The notes under the pieces: model-generated | Seen by the model: only the letters and a program-made list of their open reading frames with translations | What the model was told of the DNA's origin: nothing | Database searches by the model: none | Assembly (NCBI GenBank): GCA_945946665.1 | Contig: CAMEWO010000006.1 | Coordinates: 1-64,000, forward strand | Direction: 5' to 3' | DNA from: an uncultured Eubacterium sp. | Lineage (GTDB): Bacteria > Bacillota > Clostridia > Lachnospirales > Lachnospiraceae | DNA length: 64,000 nucleotides | Part shown: positions 17,346-26,380 of the stretch, in pieces | How positions within the stretch are numbered: position 1 is the stretch's first letter | Layout of the letters: each line of letters opens with the position of its first letter | Made by a program: the position numbers and the translations under genes

Positions 17346-17703
17346 TGTAATTATCCACAACTATACCTTCAGCCTCTAACTTCTCCTTTTGTTTATCAAT
17401 TCCACCAAAAGCATAGTTTCTGGACAAATTACCCCTGCTGTCAACAACCTTATAGCATGGGTATTTATTCTCATCCGGATTGTTATGAAGAATATTCCCA
17501 ACAACCCGTGCTAAATTCTTATTCCCCAGATATTCTGCTATCTGACCATATGTTACTACCTTACCTTGTGGAATTGTTCTAAGATATTCATAAACCTGTT
17601 CTTTCATAACCATCACCCCAGAATCCTTGTAATAACCATTTATCAGAATTTTAGGATTAGGTACTGCTACATTTCTGCCATGATATATTTTGATTTTACT
17701 CAT
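17317..17703 (-). CDS. MGMT-like (alkyltransferase-like) DNA-binding protein with foreign N-terminus
   Basis: Residues about 33-115 form the DNA-binding/active-site domain of O6-methylguanine-DNA methyltransferase (QVYEYLRTIPQGKVVTYGQIAEYLG, ARVVGNIL, then YPCYKVVDSRGNL). The acceptor Cys of the PCHRV box is kept but His is Tyr, a variant common in small MGMT-like proteins. These repair or flag O6-alkylguanine. The first about 28 residues (MSKIKIYHGRNVAVPNPKIL) resemble the beginning of DUF3990 proteins, not MGMT, and then run directly into the MGMT start. This suggests a deletion that joined two genes. The biological start may be the internal Met codons at residue 31 or 33. Confidence 0.8.
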   Translation of the reverse strand: MSKIKIYHGRNVAVPNPKILINGYYKDSGVMVMKEQVYEYLRTIPQGKVVTYGQIAEYLGNKNLARVVGNILHNNPDENKYPCYKVVDSRGNLSRNYAFGGIDKQKEKLEAEGIVVDNYRVNLEIYNM

Positions 17704-17899
17704 AAGAACATCCTTCCTTTTCTCTTATTATTTTAGCATCTTACTTCAATAATACAATTGTTTCTTACAAATACCACTCTGCCACCAATTCTAAAAATCA
17801 GAATATCATTTATCATCATCTTTCACAATAGAAATTACATAACAGACAGTTTTTTGATATAGCTTACAGCCATTTCCTCTCCGCAGTGGCTGATACAGA

Positions 17900-18274
17900 A
17901 ACTGGACTGACATAGCCTGGTGCACTGGCACACAGAGTAAGACTGGTATGCCCATACCCTGCATGGTCACAGCAAATAGTGGCGACAGGCTAAAGAAGGT
18001 AAAATGGAACATTAGAAGAAATCTTAGCGCTGCGGTGTGTTTGGATTACACTTCGCCAGTAACCGCTCGGATTGTCTGAGCCCCGTCAGGGGCGAGTTGG
18101 AGAGCGGTTGCTGAAATAAGCGAGTGTAATTCAAATATACCGCAACGCTTAGATTCTCTTCGTCGTTCCAATTTACCTTCTTTAGCCTGTCGCCACTATT
18201 TGCTGTGACCATGCAGGGTATGGGCATACCAGTCTTACTCTGTGTGCCAGTGCACCAGCCATGTCAGTCCAGTT
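17900..18274. repeat. 375-bp near-perfect palindromic (inverted-repeat) element
   Basis: Left arm from 17900 and right arm ending at 18274 are inverted copies. The outer about 105 bases differ by roughly one substitution and one short indel; inner parts diverge more. The centre is CCCCGTCAGGGG at 18081-18092 within a second hairpin (AACCGCTC/GAGCGGTT). Short minus-strand frames inside are by-products of the symmetry. It fills the gap between the MGMT-like gene and the DUF3794/LysM gene. A MITE-like or structured-RNA element is likely; no transposase is present. Confidence 0.85.
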
Positions 18275-18280
18275 CCTGCA

Positions 18281-19876
18281 TTAGTCACCAGCCACCACCG
18301 GTGCTTTCAGGATAAGCAGCTTTTCCTTTGCCGGCACAACATAATCATAATCGCAATGTTCCGGCAGCTTCTTATTTTCCTGCCTGATAATATCCACAGT
18401 AGTGTGATTATCCCTTGCAACAGTCCACAAAGAATCCCTTCCATTTGCAATATAACACACAATCTCAGGAAAACTAAGATACTCCTCCTGGTTGAAGTCC
18501 TCATACTGGCAGTCTGTGATAGCCTTCACCTTCTGTTTCTCAAAGCAGATTGTATCTATAGAAAGAGTTCCCTTAATCTCAGCCTCACCGCTTCCTGTCA
18601 TGACAGCACTTATGCTTTCCAGGGAAATCTCCAGACTGTTATGTGTCTCAGTTCCCACATTCATGGTTATTTTATGTGAAAATGGAATTGTCTCCTGCAC
18701 ACTTCTGATTGGAGAGCTGTCTATAGATGTAACATACATTACATTTGCAATAAGAACACCCTCCACCATGATTCCGTCATCCTCAGCGTTGATGTAATCA
18801 ATATGTGCATCCCCTGTGCAGTTAATAATCTGAAGCATGCTTCCATCATTAACATTAATTCTTGATGCCACCTTACATCTTGAATTATTCCTTATAACAA
18901 GCCGTGAAAGCTCCACATCCTCTGAATTAAGGGCAACATTTCTTGAAGGACAGTATACATCCTCCAGAATATTCTTCTCCTTGTCAAGAAATCCTTTAAC
19001 ATCCAGCTCCAGCACCATCTCCAGATTCAAATCCCGCATTTCCCCGTCATAATTGGCTTTCGGCTCCACATTACAGCTTACAGTGTGATACTTGACAAAA
19101 CTGATTACATCCTGGCTGGCACCACTTACATCAAGCTTCTCCTCAAATGCACTTCCACCTTCATACCACTGGACCTTCTGTCCCTCTGTATCAGGCTGGT
19201 ACATAACAAATGCTGTTAAATCCCCTGTAATTACCAGTCCCTCATCCGTCATTCTGCTGTTTAGGTTTCTCACGCTTAAATCTTCCCACAGAAGTTCTCC
19301 AATATTAGGTTTACCCTGAGGAAGGGACAGGCTCTGTCTTACCCTTAAATTATCCTTTAAGTTAACACACATCTCCGTGTAGGATAATTTCTTTTCCTTG
19401 ATCTGGACATTATCCTCCGGCACCGCATCTACATTACAGCCAAAAGATTTCCATTCTTCCCCGTAACAACTCATAGTAAGGGTAACGATAGCTCTGACAC
19501 TTATTTTTCTGGAATTAATTGACTTGATAGTAAGATCCTCTATGCTTGCCACACAGCTTACATTTCCCTGTTTTCCATCCTCTGACAGGTTGATTGTCTC
19601 TGAAAAATTAATACCTCCTGTCATCTTTACAGGTGTAATCTCTCCCGGCACAGAACTCTTTCCCGAATACAGCAGCGCAAAGTCCAGATTACCCTTAACA
19701 TCTGCTGAATTGTCATTAACCTTTACCGAATCAATATAGACATTGCCCCAGTCCTTAACCACCGATTCAATATCAGGCTTGGAATCCGGCACATTAAAAT
19801 CATCGTCCAGAGTAATCTGAAGTTCCTTGGTATATCTTAATCCTGACTGAAAAATCTCTTCACTTTCAAGCTTCAT
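18281..19876 (-). CDS. DUF3794 (SPOCS) and LysM domain protein, spore-coat type
   Basis: The 531-residue protein carries repeated SPOCS/DUF3794 beta domains over about residues 1-465. A C-terminal LysM motif is centred on DSLWTVARDNHTTVDIIRQENK and ends ...YVVPAKEKLLILK (residues about 470-525). Proteins of this architecture are found in spore-forming Clostridia and are linked to spore coat/cortex morphogenesis. LysM binds peptidoglycan. No signal peptide is present, consistent with assembly inside the mother cell. The 3' end abuts the palindromic element. Downstream of the PrcB-like lipoprotein gene by 22 bases, so both may be co-transcribed. Confidence 0.88.
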   Translation of the reverse strand: MKLESEEIFQSGLRYTKELQITLDDDFNVPDSKPDIESVVKDWGNVYIDSVKVNDNSADVKGNLDFALLYSGKSSVPGEITPVKMTGGINFSETINLSEDGKQGNVSCVASIEDLTIKSINSRKISVRAIVTLTMSCYGEEWKSFGCNVDAVPEDNVQIKEKKLSYTEMCVNLKDNLRVRQSLSLPQGKPNIGELLWEDLSVRNLNSRMTDEGLVITGDLTAFVMYQPDTEGQKVQWYEGGSAFEEKLDVSGASQDVISFVKYHTVSCNVEPKANYDGEMRDLNLEMVLELDVKGFLDKEKNILEDVYCPSRNVALNSEDVELSRLVIRNNSRCKVASRINVNDGSMLQIINCTGDAHIDYINAEDDGIMVEGVLIANVMYVTSIDSSPIRSVQETIPFSHKITMNVGTETHNSLEISLESISAVMTGSGEAEIKGTLSIDTICFEKQKVKAITDCQYEDFNQEEYLSFPEIVCYIANGRDSLWTVARDNHTTVDIIRQENKKLPEHCDYDYVVPAKEKLLILKAPVVAGD

Positions 19877-19898
19877 ACTTCTCTCCCTCCCGGCTAAA

Positions 19899-20330
19899 TT
19901 ACTTATACACCACTGTTTTGCTTCTTTTCTCTGTCTTAAGCACTATGTATGGCGTGGTTGTAGTGGAAGATACCTTTTCATTTTCTCTTGGACCATACAG
20001 ACTTGTTCCAACATATATGGTTTCCCCATCCAGCGTCACGCCTCTGACCTTGATACTGTATCCGTCAGTATCCTTAGTGCCGTATCCCACAGTAAGATAT
20101 GTATATTCGTTTGTGGTAAATGTCATACGGAATTCCTTATCCTTCTTCTGGTCTATAAGCTGCTTCAGCTTTTCAGGAATATCCTTATCCTCCACCACAG
20201 TGTAATCAATATTGCTTCCCAGCAAATCATCATTCTCCGGTCCATTTCTACAACCCGAAAGCATTGCCACGGCAGGCATTACCAACAAACCCAATATCAT
20301 CAGCACACATACTTTTTTTAACTTTCCCAC
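19899..20330 (-). CDS. PrcB-C-like lipoprotein
   Basis: About 143 residues, with a lipoprotein signal (KLKKVCVLMILGLLVM..., lipobox LSGC). After a linker the C-terminal half resembles the PrcB_C/protease-complex-stabilising domain (TNEYTYLTVGYGTKDTDGYS, then GETIYVGTSLYGP and a closing TTPYIVLKT strand). Role unknown; outer-surface location is inferred. GTG 20330 is taken as start because GGGG lies upstream. A GTG at 20339 is in frame but sits inside the T tract of the glmM terminator, so the 5' end is uncertain. Confidence 0.72.
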   Translation of the reverse strand: MGKLKKVCVLMILGLLVMPAVAMLSGCRNGPENDDLLGSNIDYTVVEDKDIPEKLKQLIDQKKDKEFRMTFTTNEYTYLTVGYGTKDTDGYSIKVRGVTLDGETIYVGTSLYGPRENEKVSSTTTTPYIVLKTEKRSKTVVYK

Positions 20331-20372
20331 AAAAAACACCCCACAATAAGCTTTATAAATCTTATTGCGGGG
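20331..20372 (-). terminator. glmM terminator, overlapping the next gene's start
   Basis: Stem CCCCGCAATAAG/CTTATTGTGGGG with a 10-nt loop (20339-20372), followed on the minus strand by TGTTTTTT. The T tract runs into the start region of the lipoprotein gene. Confidence 0.75.
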
Positions 20373-20444
20373 TAGGTATTTTTATTCTTAAAAATGTAAT
20401 GATGTGAATATTAAAAAAACTTTTTCCACTCACTGATGTAATAT

Positions 20445-21797
20445 TCAGACTGCATATCCTTTGTTCTTTATCACTTCAATTACCTGGTCAACTAACTTTT
20501 CACAGGTTTCCATGGTATCAGCCTCCACCATTACCCTTACAACAGGCTCTGTTCCGCTTTCCCTTACAAGAATCCTTCCGTCTTCACCCAGGCTTTCTGC
20601 AACTGCTGCAACTGCTGCCTTTACATCTGCATCATTCTGTGCCTCTGTCTTGTTGGATACCCTGATATTCTTAAGCACCTGTGGATATATATGAAGAGGA
20701 GCTGCCAGCTGTGACATGGTCTTCTTCTTGGCAAGCATAACCTCTGTCATTTTAAGGGCAGTAATAATTCCGTCACCTGTTGTTGCATATTTGCTGAAAA
20801 TAATGTGTCCTGACTGCTCTCCTCCAATGCGGTATCCATTCTGGGACATACATTCATACACATATTTATCTCCCACAGCAGTCTTCACATAGTTTATTCC
20901 TGCTGCGTCAAATGCCTTATACAGACCGAAATTCGACATAACAGTAGTTACTACCATGTTGTCCACCAGCTTGTCTCTGTCCTTCATATAACAGCCATAG
21001 ATATAGAGAATATGGTCACCTGTAATAACATCACCATTCTCGTCAACACAGAGACATCTGTCAGCATCACCATCAAAGGCAAAGCCAACATCAAGATGTT
21101 CTCTTCTTACAAGATCCTGAAGTCCTTCTATGTGGGTTGAGCCACAATTATTATTAATATTGGTTCCGTCAGGAGATGCATTGATTACATATGTCCTTGC
21201 TCCAAGAGCATCAAATATTCCCTTGGCAATACTCCATGCACTTCCGTTAGCAGCATCAAGACCGACTCTTAAGCCCTTAAATGAATATGTGGCAAGACTC
21301 ATAAGGTATCCCATATATCTGTTTCTTCCTGCTGCATAATCCACGGTGCATCCAATCTTTTCCTTAGTCGCAAATGGAAGTTCCCCTGCATCACCATCCA
21401 GATATGCCTCAATCTGGTCGATGACATCCTCACGCATCTTTTCTCCCTTATCATTAATCAGTTTGATTCCGTTATCATAATATGGATTGTGGCTGGCACT
21501 AATCATAATTCCGCAGTCAAAATCCTCTGTCCTGACAACATAGGACACACTTGGAGTTGTAGTTACATGAAGAAGATATGCATCAGCTCCCGATGCTGTA
21601 AGCCCGGCAACCAGTGAATACTCAAACATATAACTGCTTCTTCTTGTGTCTTTTCCAATCACAATTTTAGCCTTTCCGTCCTGGTGGTTCTTTCCATAGA
21701 ACCATCCGAGAAAACGTCCCACCTTAAATGCGTGCTCCACAGTGAGGTTCACATTAGCCTCTCCCCTGAATCCATCTGTTCCAAAATATTTACCCAT
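20445..21797 (-). CDS. glmM: phosphoglucosamine mutase
   Basis: Interconverts glucosamine-6-P and glucosamine-1-P, feeding UDP-GlcNAc for peptidoglycan. The 450-residue protein has the GTDGFRGEAN opening and the catalytic phosphoserine loop ISASHNPYYDNGIKL. The metal-binding DGDADRC motif and the C-terminal phosphate-binding RESGTEPVVRVMVE motif are also present. It ends a run of sugar genes with galE upstream. Its leader carries a GACGC-TTAT-GCGTC hairpin and the shared GCGGAATGGAG motif. Confidence 0.96.
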   Translation of the reverse strand: MGKYFGTDGFRGEANVNLTVEHAFKVGRFLGWFYGKNHQDGKAKIVIGKDTRRSSYMFEYSLVAGLTASGADAYLLHVTTTPSVSYVVRTEDFDCGIMISASHNPYYDNGIKLINDKGEKMREDVIDQIEAYLDGDAGELPFATKEKIGCTVDYAAGRNRYMGYLMSLATYSFKGLRVGLDAANGSAWSIAKGIFDALGARTYVINASPDGTNINNNCGSTHIEGLQDLVRREHLDVGFAFDGDADRCLCVDENGDVITGDHILYIYGCYMKDRDKLVDNMVVTTVMSNFGLYKAFDAAGINYVKTAVGDKYVYECMSQNGYRIGGEQSGHIIFSKYATTGDGIITALKMTEVMLAKKKTMSQLAAPLHIYPQVLKNIRVSNKTEAQNDADVKAAVAAVAESLGEDGRILVRESGTEPVVRVMVEADTMETCEKLVDQVIEVIKNKGYAV

Positions 21798-21831
21798 ATT
21801 CTCTCCATTCCGCAGACGCTTATGCGTCGAT
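21798..21831 (-). promoter_or_regulatory. leader hairpin plus GCGTCTGCGGAATGGAG motif of glmM
   Basis: Minus strand reads CGACGCATAAGCGTCTGCGG then AATGGAGAGAATATG at the start codon. Nearly the same string precedes the AraC gene (13080-13112) and, more loosely, murI (9820-9850) and the 26381 gene (27566-27592). Confidence 0.5.
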
Positions 21832-21888
21832 ACTTATCTCTGACTTAAGCGTTTATCACGCTATCTTCATATCTCTTGTATATAAGAA

Positions 21889-22899
21889 TTACATTCCTTC
21901 CGGATTATTCTTCTGCCATCTCCATGAATCTGCACACATATCATGCAGATTCTTCTTTGCAGTCCAGCCCAGTTCCCTGGCTGCTTTACCGGCATCACAG
22001 AAGTTAACCGGCACATCCCCTGCTCTCCTTGGCTTGAATTCATAAGGAATCTTCACACCTGTTGCCTCTTCAAATGTATGAATTACATCAAGGACAGATG
22101 AACCCTTTCCTGTTCCCAGATTGTATATCTTAAGTCCTGGATTTTCTTTAAGCTTCTCCACTGATTTCACATGACCTTTAGCCAGGTCTACAACGTGAAT
22201 ATAATCCCTGATACATGTTCCGTCCGGAGTATCGTAGTCTGAGCCAAATACACCCAGCTTAGGAAGCTTTCCAACTGCAACCTGGGTTATATAAGGCATC
22301 AGGTTATTAGGAATTCCATTAGGATTCTCACCAATAGTTCCACTTTCATGGGCACCAATAGGGTTAAAGTATCTTAAAAGGATTACATTCCACTCCTTAT
22401 CTGCCGCCTGTATATCCGTAAGAATCTGCTCAAGCATGCCCTTGGTACGTCCATAAGGATTAGTAATCTCCCCCTTTGGACATTCCTCTGTAATAGGAAC
22501 AAATGCCGGGTCTCCGTAAACTGTTGCTGATGAAGAAAATATAATATTCTTCACACCATGCTCTCTCATAGCCCCGAAAAGCACTAAAGAACCTGCAATG
22601 TTATTATCATAATATTCCAGAGGCTTGGCAACTGACTCTCCCACAGCCTTAAGTCCTGCAAAATGTATACAGCTCTCAATATTATTTTCGGTGAATATTC
22701 TGTCCAGAAGCTTTCCGTCAGCAATATCCCCCTCATAGAATTTAACTTCTTTTCCTGTAATCTTTTCCACTCTTCTTAGTGATTCCCTGGATGAATTCAC
22801 AAGATTATCAATTACAACCACATCATACCCTGTATTTTGCAGTTCAACGACTGTGTGGCTTCCGATGTAGCCGGCACCACCTGTAACTAAAATTGCCAT
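21889..22899 (-). CDS. galE: UDP-glucose 4-epimerase
   Basis: Extended SDR interconverting UDP-Glc and UDP-Gal. Seen: NAD-binding GGAGYIGSHT at residues 7-16, the SSSATVYG segment with catalytic Ser/Thr, and the NPYGRTKGMLEQIL YxxxK catalytic motif. The GalE-specific NNLMPYITQVAVGK and FGSDYDTPDGTCIRDYIHVVDLA strings are also present. Length 336 is typical. It supplies UDP-Gal, the substrate of the UDP-galactopyranose mutase encoded at 34998-36098. Confidence 0.96.
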   Translation of the reverse strand: MAILVTGGAGYIGSHTVVELQNTGYDVVVIDNLVNSSRESLRRVEKITGKEVKFYEGDIADGKLLDRIFTENNIESCIHFAGLKAVGESVAKPLEYYDNNIAGSLVLFGAMREHGVKNIIFSSSATVYGDPAFVPITEECPKGEITNPYGRTKGMLEQILTDIQAADKEWNVILLRYFNPIGAHESGTIGENPNGIPNNLMPYITQVAVGKLPKLGVFGSDYDTPDGTCIRDYIHVVDLAKGHVKSVEKLKENPGLKIYNLGTGKGSSVLDVIHTFEEATGVKIPYEFKPRRAGDVPVNFCDAGKAARELGWTAKKNLHDMCADSWRWQKNNPEGM

Positions 22900-22902
22900 G
22901 TA

Positions 22903-23952
22903 TTATACCTCCCCATATAGTACTTTAAGGTCACGTTCAAAATAATCATTTCTGATTCCACCATTAAATGACTCATTAATAACCTGACCATATATCTTAG
23001 TAAATCTTGTGGCTGTATCACCATACATATGACCTTCCCTGTCATAGAAATCGTTAGTATCTCTTTCAAAGAATTCATATTTCAGCCCGTTAAAATTATA
23101 ATACTCCACATCCAGCTCTTCCGCCAGTCCCCTTATGTAATTATCTGCTTTCTGAAAGCTTACCACCTTCTCTTTTACAGTCTGTGGGTCCTGTATAACA
23201 GTTGTAAACACAACGGAAATGTTGTATTTTTTGCACAGTTCTACAATTTTCCTTATATATTTTTCCTGGTCTCTGTCCAGTTTCTCATCTTCCCAATCAA
23301 GACAGGAGGTTGTTGATTTTGCCTCAGTTCTCTTTCTGTATACGAATCCTCTTCCCTTGTATTCATCATTCTTGTTCATATCAACCACTGATGAAGAGTA
23401 TCTTCTGTACTCTTTAGAAGTTTTCTTCTTAAGTGTTCTTTCAATCTTGTTGTAACACTGCCAGTAGTTAGTCCATTTTAAGAATGTACCACGATATTCC
23501 TCTCTTAACATCTTATCAGCAAAATAATCCAGCTTAAGCAGACCTTTTGGATAAGCATTATACACTGTGTTAAACAGAATACTCTCATCATGCTGGTTCA
23601 TAAAATACTGATAATCAATGTCAAGTATGACCATCTTTAAGTCTGATTTTTTCTTCGCTAAGGCATACTTCAGGATATAGTAGGAGTCATACATATACTC
23701 TCCTCCCATGCACATATTCATAACCTGAAGACCTGTCTCTTCTTCCAGTGTAACTGGGTCAATTCCATAGCTTCCATGAGATGCCCCCAGTACCATACAC
23801 TGGTAATCCTGCTTTTTTGCCTCATAGAACATAGTTCTGGAAAGCCCCGGCTGTATAAGCAGAAAATTGCATAAAGAATTAATTGCAATAACCAGCACCA
23901 TAAACAGTGCAGCAAGAATTATTCTCTTATGTCTGGAAAAAAACTTTACCAT
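22903..23952 (-). CDS. membrane-anchored SGNH/DltD-like acyl-transfer partner
   Basis: The 349-residue protein has one N-terminal transmembrane segment (residues 9-30) and an extracytoplasmic domain. VLGASHGSYGIDP near residue 54 resembles the SGNH Ser block, and DREGHMYGDTA near residue 305 matches the Asp-x-x-His block. The neighbouring upstream gene is an MBOAT acyltransferase. Such MBOAT/SGNH pairs (DltB/DltD, AlgI/AlgX-J type) move acyl groups across the membrane onto surface polymers. The acyl group and acceptor cannot be read from sequence. Confidence 0.75.
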   Translation of the reverse strand: MVKFFSRHKRIILAALFMVLVIAINSLCNFLLIQPGLSRTMFYEAKKQDYQCMVLGASHGSYGIDPVTLEEETGLQVMNMCMGGEYMYDSYYILKYALAKKKSDLKMVILDIDYQYFMNQHDESILFNTVYNAYPKGLLKLDYFADKMLREEYRGTFLKWTNYWQCYNKIERTLKKKTSKEYRRYSSSVVDMNKNDEYKGRGFVYRKRTEAKSTTSCLDWEDEKLDRDQEKYIRKIVELCKKYNISVVFTTVIQDPQTVKEKVVSFQKADNYIRGLAEELDVEYYNFNGLKYEFFERDTNDFYDREGHMYGDTATRFTKIYGQVINESFNGGIRNDYFERDLKVLYGEV

Positions 23953-23979
23953 GAATCTCTCCTTAAACTCCCAACCTCA

Positions 23980-25494
23980 CTAGAACTGGGCATACATGAA
24001 TTCAGTAGTTGAGCCCACAAATCCAAATGGTGCAGTGACAAACACAAGGACAATATATATTGCCCATCTTATTACCAGCGGACGCTTATCTATCCACTCC
24101 CGGATATTAACATTCTTCTCTTTAAGAATACTAACAATAATAAGGACAATAAGAGCTACCAGTAACACATGGTAATCTCTCATGTTAAGTCCCATCTTAA
24201 GCAGAGAACCACTGAATACATCTCTTACCCTGAAATCAACAAATATATTGCCAAGGGCCTTAAACACCTGTGAAGCTGATGTACATGCATCACACAGCCA
24301 TCCGATATTAACCAGGATAAAAGTGCGGAGCATCTTAAATCCCCTCCAGTACCATGACTCAGGATTAATGTGACATTTTGCAAGTCCTTTGCCATACAGC
24401 GGCTTCAGCAGATTGCTTACGGCTATTATTATACCATTATAGAAACCATAGAGAATATATTTCCAGGAAGCACCATGCCATACACCCACTATGAAGAATA
24501 TCAGCAGATTGGCAAGACATACAGGAAGTACCCTGCCCGTTTGTTTACCAAACTTTTTCTTGGCGAATTTCGAGAATCTTGCCATTGGCTTTGATATAGA
24601 GAAGGGATAAAATACATAATCCTTCATCCATGTACCAAGACTTATATGCCATCTTCTCCAGAATTCACCTACAGACATTGAAAAATATGGCTGCCGGAAG
24701 TTCTCATCCAGCTTAATTCCGAATATTTCTGCCGTTCCTATAACAAGGTCCATTCCTCCCGCAAAATCGCAGTATATATACACTGAATAAAACAGCATAC
24801 CTGCAATCATATAGGCTCCCTTGTAGGTATCAAGATTTGTAAGCAGTGCTGTAGCCACAATTCCTGCCCTGTCAGCCAGAATAAGCTTCTTGGCAAATCC
24901 CCACAGAATCCTCTGGGCGCCATGCTCCACAGCGGTAATATCAAATGAATGTCCATCAATCAGCTGGTGGTGAAGCCTGTCAAACCGTCCTATAGGTCCC
25001 TGCAGAAGCTGAGGGAAGAAAGATACGAATAATGCCAGCTTAAATATATTTTTTTCTGGTTCGTATTTTCTGTAATATACATCTATCGCATAGCTCATGG
25101 TCTGGAATGTGTAAAAAGACATTCCAAGAGGCATCACAAGGCTTACCCTGTTAAGGTTAAGCCCCTCCCCAAAAATGTGGGATATGACATTAATGTTCAT
25201 TATGGTGAAATTTAGGTATTTCATCAGAAACAGCAGTCCAAAATTACACAGAAGACAAGCCACAAGAAGCTTTTTTCTCACCGGCTTGCTCTCACAACTT
25301 CCCATCTTAACTGTAAATATGTATGTAGTTATAATTGTAAACAGGATATAACCCATATAGCGAATGCCATATGTTGCATAGAACACTATACTTGCTGCCA
25401 GCAGAACAATCCACTGGCAGTTTCTAGGTAAGACATAATAAATAATAGCTGTTATTATAATCAGTAATAGGAAACCTGCTGAAATATAAGACAT
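23980..25494 (-). CDS. MBOAT family O-acyltransferase (AlgI/DltB type)
   Basis: A 504-residue polytopic protein with about ten membrane segments. MBOAT hallmarks seen: FFPQLLQGPIGRF, WRRWHISLGTWMKDYVFYP and the putative catalytic His in VGVWHGASWKYILYG. The family transfers acyl groups from an acyl carrier or CoA through the membrane to extracellular sugars or teichoic acids. Operon with the preceding glycosyltransferase (2 bases apart) and the SGNH partner downstream points to acyl decoration of the glycan made by this locus. Confidence 0.93.
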   Translation of the reverse strand: MSYISAGFLLLIIITAIIYYVLPRNCQWIVLLAASIVFYATYGIRYMGYILFTIITTYIFTVKMGSCESKPVRKKLLVACLLCNFGLLFLMKYLNFTIMNINVISHIFGEGLNLNRVSLVMPLGMSFYTFQTMSYAIDVYYRKYEPEKNIFKLALFVSFFPQLLQGPIGRFDRLHHQLIDGHSFDITAVEHGAQRILWGFAKKLILADRAGIVATALLTNLDTYKGAYMIAGMLFYSVYIYCDFAGGMDLVIGTAEIFGIKLDENFRQPYFSMSVGEFWRRWHISLGTWMKDYVFYPFSISKPMARFSKFAKKKFGKQTGRVLPVCLANLLIFFIVGVWHGASWKYILYGFYNGIIIAVSNLLKPLYGKGLAKCHINPESWYWRGFKMLRTFILVNIGWLCDACTSASQVFKALGNIFVDFRVRDVFSGSLLKMGLNMRDYHVLLVALIVLIIVSILKEKNVNIREWIDKRPLVIRWAIYIVLVFVTAPFGFVGSTTEFMYAQF

Positions 25495-25496
25495 AA

Positions 25497-26237
25497 CTAA
25501 GCCTCTAACATCTTTTTCTCACTCCATACCTCTACGGTATATGAATTGGATTTATTGTATCTCTTTCTTAAGTCCTTAAGCTGACTTAAATACTCCATTG
25601 TAACCTTGCCTGAAAGCTTTGATTCTCCTTCAGTTCTCTGCTGGAACTTATAAGGAATCTCAATAACCTTTGAATATGTACCCATGGCAAGAACCTCAAC
25701 CATAATCTTCCATCCGATTGGCTGAAGGTCTGCATTCTCAATAACCTCTCTTCTGAACATAAACAGTCCGCTGGTTGGGTCAGAAATTTTACGAAGACAT
25801 GGCAGCATCACCTGACCAATCTTCCTTGCTGTCCATGATACAAACTTTCTGTACCAGTTAAGACCGCCATCATCTCCACCTGGAATAAGTCTGCTTGGAA
25901 TACAGAAATCTGCACCTGCCTCCATAGCCTTATACATATATTTTAAAACAACTGGTGGGTGCTGTAAATCAGCATCCATACATGCCATATAATCACCCTT
26001 AGCCATTCTGAAACCTTTAAGTACAGCTGTGGCAAGACCACTCTCGTTAGTTCTGTGCTCCATCCTCACTGCTGGAAAATCCTTAGCTACTTCCATGATA
26101 ACATCAGGAGTATCATCCTTGCTGTCATCTATAAAAAGTATCTCATAATCAATTCCCTTCAAAGCATCATCAATCTGTGTAACAAGATTTCTGATATTCT
26201 TTCCTTCATTAAATGTAGGTACAACCACTGATAACAT
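25497..26237 (-). CDS. family 2 glycosyltransferase, polyprenyl-phosphate sugar synthase type
   Basis: The 246-residue soluble GT-A protein opens with LSVVVPTFNEGKNIRNLV. It has the nucleotide-binding IDDSKDDT and DADLQHPP (DXD-type) motifs and IMVEVLAMGTYS near the C-terminus, resembling dolichyl-phosphate mannose synthase. It probably makes a lipid-linked sugar on undecaprenyl phosphate for an external GT-C enzyme such as the PIG-V-like protein encoded upstream. It leads a four-gene set (GT2, MBOAT, SGNH, galE) behind its own promoter. Confidence 0.88.
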   Translation of the reverse strand: MLSVVVPTFNEGKNIRNLVTQIDDALKGIDYEILFIDDSKDDTPDVIMEVAKDFPAVRMEHRTNESGLATAVLKGFRMAKGDYMACMDADLQHPPVVLKYMYKAMEAGADFCIPSRLIPGGDDGGLNWYRKFVSWTARKIGQVMLPCLRKISDPTSGLFMFRREVIENADLQPIGWKIMVEVLAMGTYSKVIEIPYKFQQRTEGESKLSGKVTMEYLSQLKDLRKRYNKSNSYTVEVWSEKKMLEA

Positions 26238-26300
26238 GTCGTTTCTCCTTTAATTGTATATGTAATATTATTATTCTATCACTTCAGCTAAGCCTCTACG

Positions 26301-26329
26301 ATTATAATACTTTATACCTGCATAAACAA
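26301..26329 (-). promoter_or_regulatory. promoter of the GT2-MBOAT-SGNH set
   Basis: Minus strand: TTGTTT (26329-26324), 17-bp spacer, TATAAT (26306-26301). Confidence 0.5.
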
Positions 26330-26380
26330 GTATTTTTTACACAACCATCAACCATATTTTACATTATCATGAATAATCAT

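Noticed and set aside
17806..18227. Two minus-strand frames of 67-68 codons
   Set aside because: Both lie within or across the 375-bp palindrome and read its two arms; they have no ribosome sites and are explained by the element.
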